Assembly: GCA_016705365.1 (NCBI GenBank)
Contig: JADIYI010000008.1
Coordinates: forward strand, 806,001-870,000
Direction of reading: 5' to 3'
Source: Gammaproteobacteria bacterium
GTDB lineage: Bacteria > Pseudomonadota > Gammaproteobacteria > Pseudomonadales > UBA5518
Length of the DNA: 64,000 bases
A program made the position numbers and the translations under genes. The first letter of the stretch is position 1. The number at the start of each line of letters is the position of its first letter. The notes under the pieces are model-generated. The model made no database searches. It was not told the origin of the DNA and saw only the letters and a list, made by a program, of their open reading frames with translations. Positions 58,411 through 64,000 of this stretch are shown in pieces.

Positions 58411-59700
58411 ATGACTGGAGCTGGTGAAGGTATTTTGAGGGGCATCACGGTGCTGGATTTCGGCCGTGTGGTGGCCGGAGGCTACTGCGGACGCATCCTG
58501 GCGGACATGGGCGCCCGCGTGATCAAGGTGGAAGCCCCGCACATCGGCGATCACATCCGGCTGCTCGGCCCGCAGGCCGGCGAGCACTGGTGCATGCCGC
58601 CTTCCATCAGCCCGATCTTCATGCACTGCAATGCGGGCAAGGAAAGTATCTCCGTGGATCTCAAGAGCCCGGAGGGCATCGTGCTGATCAGGCGACTGAT
58701 CCCCCATGTGGACGTGGTGGTGGAAAACTTCACCTCCCACGTCATGCCGGGTTTGGGCCTGGGCTACGAGGATCTGAAGACGATCCGCCCGGACATCGTC
58801 ATGTGTTCCATCACCGGCTTTGGTCCGACGGGCCCGCTGGCGGACGCGCCGGCAGCCGACGGCATCGCCCAGGCCATGAGCGGCATGTTGTCGCTCATGG
58901 GCGAGGAGAACGGCTACCCCCACTTCGCCGGCAACGGCATCGGCGACACCGCCACGGCCGCCACGGCGGCCATGGCGATCCTGGCCGCCTTGCTGGAGCG
59001 TTTCCGCAGCGGTGCCGGACAGCACATCGACATCTCGATGATGCACACGTTGTTGAGTCTCGATGGCGCCGCGGCTCCGTACTGCGTCGCGTCCCGCGGC
59101 GAGCACAAGGTGCCGCGCAGCGGCCGTGCGCATCACCTCGCATGCCCCTGGGGGATCTTCAGGGGGCCGGAGGGGAAATACATCGTGATCATGACGACCG
59201 GCCCCGGTTCCTGGGAAACGCTGGTGCGGATGATCGGGCGCGAGGACATGCTGTCGCACCCGAAATTCGCCTCGCAGGAAGCGCGGCTGGAACACAAGCA
59301 CGAGGTGCACGACATCATCGAGGAATTCCTGATGAGCTTCGAGACGGCGGAAGCGGCCTACCAGGCGCTGGCGGCCGAGCGCGTCATGGCGGGCATCGTG
59401 CTCGATCCCTGGGAAGCGGCCACGCATCCCCAGACGCCGCCGGAGATGATCCGGCCGGTGGAATATCCCTACACCGGGGAGATGTTGACCATCGCCACGG
59501 CGCCGCGCTTCTCGCGCAATCCCACGCAGGTCGGGCGGGCTCCGTTCCTCGGGGAGCATAACCGCAGCGTGTTGCGGGAACTGGCCGGCCTGGACGCCGG
59601 CGAACTCGATCGCCTGCACGCGGCGGGCGTGTTGTTCGAGGACTCGACGGTGGGCCATCTCGACCTCGCTCCCGACGCATCATCGACCCGCGGAGAATGA
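58411..59700 (+). CDS. CaiB/BaiF family CoA transferase (second of pair)
   Basis: A 429-residue class III CoA transferase with VLDFGRVVAGGYCGRILADMGARVIKVEAP, FTSHVMPGLGLGYEDLKTIRPDIVMCSITGFGPTGP, the probable catalytic Asp in GNGIGDTATAATAAM, and GQHIDISMMHTLLS. AGGAG lies 7 nt before the ATG. It is divergent in sequence from the preceding gene, so the pair may form a heteromer, as in some two-subunit family III enzymes, or act on different acids. The DUF7064-type gene starts 4 nt after its stop, which implies tight coupling. Confidence 0.9.
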   Translation: MTGAGEGILRGITVLDFGRVVAGGYCGRILADMGARVIKVEAPHIGDHIRLLGPQAGEHWCMPPSISPIFMHCNAGKESISVDLKSPEGIVLIRRLIPHVDVVVENFTSHVMPGLGLGYEDLKTIRPDIVMCSITGFGPTGPLADAPAADGIAQAMSGMLSLMGEENGYPHFAGNGIGDTATAATAAMAILAALLERFRSGAGQHIDISMMHTLLSLDGAAAPYCVASRGEHKVPRSGRAHHLACPWGIFRGPEGKYIVIMTTGPGSWETLVRMIGREDMLSHPKFASQEARLEHKHEVHDIIEEFLMSFETAEAAYQALAAERVMAGIVLDPWEAATHPQTPPEMIRPVEYPYTGEMLTIATAPRFSRNPTQVGRAPFLGEHNRSVLRELAGLDAGELDRLHAAGVLFEDSTVGHLDLAPDASSTRGE

Positions 59701-59704
59701 GCCC

Positions 59705-60691
59705 ATGCTGAGTCCATACGACGACCTCTTTGTGCACCAGACCCACCAGCCACTGGAGATCGTTGCCTCCGCGGATCCGGGCTGGCAGGAGGCGGCTTAC
59801 TTCAATTGCCACGATGCGAGCGGGCGACTGTCCGCGCTGTGTGGCCTGGACGTGTTCCCGAACAACCAGTTCGCGGTGGCCTGGCTGCTGGTGGAACTCG
59901 ACGGCGAGCACTACGCGAGCTACCAGACCGGTCCGCTGGGACCGTGGCGGGAAGAGCTCGCGGTGGGTCCCTTGCGCTTCACCGCGCTCGAACCCATGAA
60001 GCGCTGGCGGCTCGAACTCCGTGACGATGCCAACGGCATCGAGGGCAGCCTGGAGTTCGAAGCGCGCTTTCCCGCCTGCCACTTCCGCCCCATCCGCCTC
60101 GAGCAAGCGGGCATGGTCGTGTTCGATCAGTCCTATTTCAACCAGGCCGGGCGCTATCACGGCAGTCTGCGGGTGAAACAGGAGCATTTCACGGGGTTGC
60201 AAGGGCTCCGCGCGCGGCGCTGGGGACCGAACATCCCCGACCGGCTGCCGTTTTACAACTGGATCTCGCTGCCGCTGGCGGATCGCAACATCACCGTGTG
60301 GCAGTTCGAGACGCCGGAAGGGGAAATCCTGTACTGCGACGGTGCCGTGAGCCATGCCGATGGCCGCGTCACGCCCATCACCCGCATGGATCACCAGTGG
60401 GAACTGGCGCCGGACGCCCGCCATCCGCGCCGCGTGGCCGCGACGCTGCACCTGGCGGACGGTTCCACGCTGGATCTCGAGAGCCGCGAACGGGGCACCC
60501 ATTTCCTCGGAGCGTTGCCTCTTCACTGGTCCGACGGCGTACCCGGGCAGCGCGCCCATGCCGAGGCCAACGGCCTCTCCATCGAGAGCTGCAGCGAGTT
60601 CAGCGTCGGTGGCGAAAAGGCGATCGGTATCTACGACACCTTTTGCCGGCAGGGCTATGCGCGCTACGGCCTGCCGTCGCTCGGTGCCTGA
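59705..60691 (+). CDS. CrtC-like / DUF7064-DUF7065-type protein, unknown function
   Basis: A 328-residue protein with no signal peptide. It begins with a beta-rich domain (VHQTHQPLEIVASADPGWQE, YFNCHDASGRLSAL), then LRARRWGPNIPDRLPFYNWISLPLADRNITVW, and ends with a C-terminal sheet (VFDQSYF earlier; GIYDTFCRQGYARYGL at the end). This resembles the large uncharacterised family distantly related to hydroxyneurosporene hydratase (CrtC) and tocopherol-cyclase-like lipocalin folds, often found in CoA-dependent degradation operons. It starts 4 nt after a CoA transferase and precedes an enoyl-CoA hydratase. Hydration or binding of a terpenoid-like intermediate is a guess from context. Confidence 0.65.
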   Translation: MLSPYDDLFVHQTHQPLEIVASADPGWQEAAYFNCHDASGRLSALCGLDVFPNNQFAVAWLLVELDGEHYASYQTGPLGPWREELAVGPLRFTALEPMKRWRLELRDDANGIEGSLEFEARFPACHFRPIRLEQAGMVVFDQSYFNQAGRYHGSLRVKQEHFTGLQGLRARRWGPNIPDRLPFYNWISLPLADRNITVWQFETPEGEILYCDGAVSHADGRVTPITRMDHQWELAPDARHPRRVAATLHLADGSTLDLESRERGTHFLGALPLHWSDGVPGQRAHAEANGLSIESCSEFSVGGEKAIGIYDTFCRQGYARYGLPSLGA

Positions 60692-60727
60692 GCCGCCTTC
60701 CCCTCAACCACGAACCAGGGAGCCACC

Positions 60728-61534
60728 ATGAGCGAATCCGCACTGCTCGTCGAGCGCGATGGCCACATCGTCACGCTGACGTTCAACCGGCCGCGATTCA
60801 AGAACTGCATGAACCCGGAAGTTTTCATCCGCCTGGCCGAAGCCTGGGAGATGATCAACGACGACGACGAGGTTCGCGCCGTCATTCTTACCGGCGCCGG
60901 CGGAACCTTCTGCGCCGGGGCCGATCTCTCGCACACCGTGCGCTGGCGCGCCGGGGAGCCGCCGCAGGACGAGTTCGAGACGCGTTTCCGCGCCGACCCG
61001 GGCATCATGTGGAAGGGCCTGCTGCGCGACTACCGCTGCAACAAGGCGGTGATCGCCGCGGTGGAAGGCTCGTGCATCGCCGGCGGCGTGGAGATCCTGG
61101 AATCGGCGGATATCCGCATCGCCGGCGAGGGCGCGAAGTTCGGGATCTCGGAGGTACGCTGGAGCGTTTTCCCGCTGGCCGGCTCCACGGTGCGCCTGCG
61201 TCGCCAGATCCCCTACACCAAGGCCATGGAGATGCTGCTCACGGGAGATCATTACCCGGCCGCGGAAGCGTTGCAGATGGGCCTGATCGGTCGCCTGGTA
61301 CCGGCGGGCACGGCGCTCGCCGAGGCTCGCAAGGTGGCCGAGCGCGTGGCAGCCAACGGGCCCCTGGCCGTGCGCGGCATCAAGCGTTCCGTGCAGGAGA
61401 CCGACGGCCTGCCCGAAGCCGAGGCCCTGGCCATCGAATACCGCATCGGCATGGAGGTGGCGCACAGCGAGGACGCCGCGGAAGGCCCGCGCGCCTTCGT
61501 GGAAAAGCGCGTGCCGCAGTTCAAGGGCCGCTGA
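60728..61534 (+). CDS. Enoyl-CoA hydratase
   Basis: A 268-residue crotonase with HIVTLTFNRPRFKNCMN, LTGAGGTFCAGADLSH (oxyanion), EGSCIAGGVEILESADIRIAGEGAKFG containing the first catalytic Glu, and a second Glu in ISEVRWSVFPLAGS. Both catalytic glutamates appear kept, so true hydratase activity is likely, unlike the crotonase at 54440. GGGAGCC lies before the ATG. Within the operon it would hydrate the enoyl-CoA made by the downstream acyl-CoA dehydrogenase. Confidence 0.9.
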   Translation: MSESALLVERDGHIVTLTFNRPRFKNCMNPEVFIRLAEAWEMINDDDEVRAVILTGAGGTFCAGADLSHTVRWRAGEPPQDEFETRFRADPGIMWKGLLRDYRCNKAVIAAVEGSCIAGGVEILESADIRIAGEGAKFGISEVRWSVFPLAGSTVRLRRQIPYTKAMEMLLTGDHYPAAEALQMGLIGRLVPAGTALAEARKVAERVAANGPLAVRGIKRSVQETDGLPEAEALAIEYRIGMEVAHSEDAAEGPRAFVEKRVPQFKGR

Positions 61535-61587
61535 TCGATCGACATCACCGGCCGCGCGCAGCGGCCATCCGCCATCGGGAGCAACAC

Positions 61588-62739
61588 ATGTTCGAATACA
61601 CGGAAGAACAGGAAGCCATCCGCAGGACCGCCCACGAGTTCGCACGCAAGGAAGTCGCCCCCGGCGTCGCCGAGCGCGATGCGGCCGCCCGCTTCGACAC
61701 CGCGCTGTTCAAGCGCATGGGAGAACTCGGCTTCATCGGCATGCTGATGCCCGAGGAGGTGGGCGGCACCGACACCGACATCCTGAGCTTCTGTCTGGTG
61801 CTGGAAGAGATCGGCAAGGTGGATCTCGCGCTCGCCTGGTCGCTGTTCGCCTCGCTTTCCTTCGCCCATCCGGTCGCGACGCTGGGCACGCCGGGACAGA
61901 AGGCCCGCTGGATGGACACCATCGTGCAGCCCGTGCTGCGCGGCGAGGCCAACACGGCGATGGGCATCACCGAGCCCGATGCCGGCTCCGACAACGGCCG
62001 CATTCGCACGCGCGCTGTCCGCGACGGCGACGAGTGGGTGATCAACGGTACCAAGACCTTCATCACGGGCGCCGGCCTGGACATCTGCAAGGGCGTGCTC
62101 GCCGTGTGCATGACCGACCCGGAAAAGTTCGGTTTCGACCACATTTTCATTCCCACGGGAACCCCGGGCTATCGCATCGGTGCTCCGCTGCGAAAAATGG
62201 GTCTCCATTCCAGCGACACGCGGGAGCTGTTTTTCGACGATGTGCGCGTACCGCTGGATCACCGCATCGGCATGGAAGGCCAGGGCATGGAGCGGATCAA
62301 GAGCGGTTTCTTCACCGCGCGCATCCTGATCTCCTCGACCTGCCTCGGGCTCGCCGAGGAGTGCCTGGCGCTCGCCACCGATTGGGCGAAGCAGCGCATC
62401 TCCTTCGGCAAGCCCATCACGCGTTACCAGTATGTGCAGGGCATGCTGACCGACATGGCGCTGAACATCGAACTCGGCCGCCTGATCCGCGACAAGGCGG
62501 CCCACCTCGCGATGCAAGGCAAGCCCTTCGCGAAGGAAGCCTCGATGTGCAAGTGGTTCGTCACCGAGATGGCCAAGGACTGCGCCGACAAGGCCGTGCA
62601 GATCTTCGGCGGCATGGGCTTCATGGAGGAGTGCCCGGTCGCGCGCTACTACCGTGACATCCGCGCCGCGACCATCGGCGAGGGCACCACGGAGATCCAG
62701 CGCCACGTGGTGGCACGGGAAATGGGACTCTGGTCCTGA
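61588..62739 (+). CDS. Acyl-CoA dehydrogenase
   Basis: A 383-residue FAD enzyme. The N-terminal helical domain is EYTEEQEAIRRTAHEFARKEVAP. The substrate/FAD signature is MGITEPDAGSDNGRIRTRAV; INGTKTFITGAG is typical. The C-terminal domain carries QRISFGKPITRYQYVQGMLTDMA and IRAATIGEGTTEIQRHVVARE, with the probable catalytic Glu in GEGTTEI. It introduces the alpha-beta double bond into an acyl-CoA and passes electrons to ETF. GGGAGC precedes the ATG at 61588. It sits between the hydratase and ligase genes of the same operon. Confidence 0.92.
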   Translation: MFEYTEEQEAIRRTAHEFARKEVAPGVAERDAAARFDTALFKRMGELGFIGMLMPEEVGGTDTDILSFCLVLEEIGKVDLALAWSLFASLSFAHPVATLGTPGQKARWMDTIVQPVLRGEANTAMGITEPDAGSDNGRIRTRAVRDGDEWVINGTKTFITGAGLDICKGVLAVCMTDPEKFGFDHIFIPTGTPGYRIGAPLRKMGLHSSDTRELFFDDVRVPLDHRIGMEGQGMERIKSGFFTARILISSTCLGLAEECLALATDWAKQRISFGKPITRYQYVQGMLTDMALNIELGRLIRDKAAHLAMQGKPFAKEASMCKWFVTEMAKDCADKAVQIFGGMGFMEECPVARYYRDIRAATIGEGTTEIQRHVVAREMGLWS

Positions 62740-62796
62740 AACAGCACAGGGAGCCTCGGGAGCGCGAACCGTTCCCGTGCTTCGACGGAGTTGATC

Positions 62797-64000
62797 ATGG
62801 AGATTTCCGGGATCTTCGACGCTGAGTTCGGCGTGGCGCGGATGGCAGCCCGCTTTCCCGAGCGGGCGGCCGTGATCTGCGACGGCCATCCGACGCTCAG
62901 CTTTCGCGAATTGGATCGGCGCGCGAACCAGATGGCCCGCGTGTTGGCGGCTCACGGCCTCGGCAAGGGCGATCACGTGGCGCTGCTTTGTTGCAACCGG
63001 CCGGAGTTCGCCGAGGTGGCCACCGCCGCGCTGCAGTGCGGCGTGGTGCTCTCGCCGGTCAACTGGCATCTGTCCCCCGACGACGTGGCTTACGTGCTGG
63101 ACAATTGCGGCGCCCGTGCCTTCATCGCTGAAGGCCGCTTCGCTGATGCTGCCCGCCACGCGGCCCGGCAGTGTGCCCGGTCCCTCGCGCTGTGCCTGTC
63201 GGTGGGGGAGCCCATCGAGGGTTTCGGGGATTACGCCGCCGTTCTGGCCGGCGAGTCCGGCGCGGCGCTGGAGACACCCGAGCTGGGCGGCCTGATGTTC
63301 TATACCTCTGGCACCACGGGCCGGCCGAAGGGCGTGCGCCAGCTGGCGGAGGCGACGCAGTTCGGCCCCTTCATCCGCCATTTCGCCACTCTTTACGATT
63401 ATCAACCCGAACGCGGCGACGCCGTGATGGCCACCGGTCCGCTCTACCACGGCGGCTCGATGATCATGTGCACCGTCGTCGCCCTGAACTGTGGCGTGAC
63501 CACGGTGCTGATACCCCGCTGGAACAGCGAGGAGTGCCTGCGGCTGATCGAGCGTCACCGCATCAGCCAGGCCTTCTTCGTCCCCACGATGTTCCATCGC
63601 CTGCTGGCCCTGCCGGAGGCCACCCGCCGCCGCTACGACCTGCGCTCCCTGCGCCTGATCCTCCACGGCGGCGCGCCGACGCCCATCGAGGACAAGCGGG
63701 CCATGATCCGGTGGCTGGGACCGATATTGACCGAGGTGTACGGGGCCACGGAAGGTTTTTCCCTGTCCATCAGCAGTGAAGAGTGGCTGCGCAAACCGGG
63801 TTCGGCGGGTCGGGCGCAGCCCGGCACCGTGAGGGTTCTCGACGGTGACCTCGCCGCGATGCCGGCGGGGCAGGTGGGCACCCTCTACATCAAGCCGGCG
63901 GGCGCCTTCGAGTATTTCAATGACCCGGAGAAGACCGCCGCCAGTCATCAGGGCGAGTTCGTCACGGTGGGTGACATGGGCTACCTGGACGAAGAGGGTT
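62797..64000 (+). CDS. AMP-forming acyl-CoA synthetase (3' truncated by window)
   Basis: The frame stays open from ATG 62797 to the end of the window, 401 codons. ANL-family motifs are FPERAAVICDGHPTLSFRELDRRANQMAR, FYTSGTTGRPKGVRQL (A3), the SLRLILHGGAPTP segment, and EVYGATEGFS (A5), ending in FVTVGDMGYLDEEG (A7). The C-terminal subdomain with the A10 Lys is outside. It activates a carboxylic acid to acyl-CoA, probably the entry step of the operon starting at 57187. A long antisense open frame covers the same region but has no family features. Confidence 0.9.
   Translation, partial: MEISGIFDAEFGVARMAARFPERAAVICDGHPTLSFRELDRRANQMARVLAAHGLGKGDHVALLCCNRPEFAEVATAALQCGVVLSPVNWHLSPDDVAYVLDNCGARAFIAEGRFADAARHAARQCARSLALCLSVGEPIEGFGDYAAVLAGESGAALETPELGGLMFYTSGTTGRPKGVRQLAEATQFGPFIRHFATLYDYQPERGDAVMATGPLYHGGSMIMCTVVALNCGVTTVLIPRWNSEECLRLIERHRISQAFFVPTMFHRLLALPEATRRRYDLRSLRLILHGGAPTPIEDKRAMIRWLGPILTEVYGATEGFSLSISSEEWLRKPGSAGRAQPGTVRVLDGDLAAMPAGQVGTLYIKPAGAFEYFNDPEKTAASHQGEFVTVGDMGYLDEEG

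Noticed and set aside
61252..63948. About 900-codon minus-strand open frame
   Set aside because: It covers the acyl-CoA dehydrogenase and ligase genes on the opposite strand, both well supported. The product is His/Gly/Ala/Arg-rich with no recognisable fold.

Overview
The window looks like chromosomal DNA of a GC-rich Gram-negative proteobacterium. It carries a TonB-dependent outer-membrane receptor, an RND efflux pair, a Tat-exported periplasmic molybdoenzyme and a lipoprotein. The many CoA transferases, acyl-CoA ligases, enoyl-CoA hydratases, short-chain dehydrogenases and SnoaL-like proteins suggest a degrader of hydrophobic compounds (steroid-, terpenoid- or fatty-acid-like). A gammaproteobacterium is my best guess, from gene content only. 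I saw no rRNA, tRNA, CRISPR array, replication origin or complete insertion sequence.

Layout. 0-8.3 kb: the end of a CoA transferase, an amidohydrolase, an Ala/Asp-repeat lipoprotein, a sterol-desaturase-like enzyme, a methanethiol-oxidase locus (mtoX and a Sco chaperone diverging from a MauG-type dihaem protein) and a diguanylate cyclase. 8.5-11 kb: an SDR and an acyl-CoA ligase. 11-22.5 kb: a probable natural-product locus made of an RND efflux pair, a C-A-PCP protein fused to a membrane acyltransferase-3-like domain, and a convergent pair encoding a porphobilinogen-synthase (HemB) homologue translationally coupled to a stand-alone A-PCP protein. 22.8-30.5 kb: a truncated TetR gene, a sulfotransferase/DUF1214 pair, a DDN-type reductase coupled to an MmgE/PrpD protein, a strip of gene remnants, and a double-domain CoA transferase.

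30.5-53.8 kb: a periplasmic type II DMSO-reductase-family (ethylbenzene/steroid-C25-dehydrogenase-like) alpha-beta-gamma-delta operon; a second sulfotransferase/DUF1214 pair with a SnoaL-like gene; a LuxR-type regulator; a 2-oxoacid dehydrogenase E1alpha-E1beta-E2 operon; an MDR dehydrogenase with an MFS transporter; two SDRs with a FadH/BaiH-type flavoenzyme; a TonB receptor; and a tandem-duplicated SnoaL-like protein. All four divergent promoter regions in this stretch carry the same 19-bp near-palindrome, about TTCATCCGWWCGGATGAGG, 61-70 bp upstream of a start codon. This points to one regulon that would tie transport, oxidation, sulfo-transfer and CoA metabolism together.

53.9-64 kb: a small membrane protein, a possible group II intron remnant, an enoyl-CoA hydratase, an A/T-richer MORN-repeat gene, and a TetR regulator diverging from a catabolic operon (two CaiB-type CoA transferases, a CrtC-like/DUF7064-type protein, an enoyl-CoA hydratase, an acyl-CoA dehydrogenase and an acyl-CoA ligase cut by the window edge).
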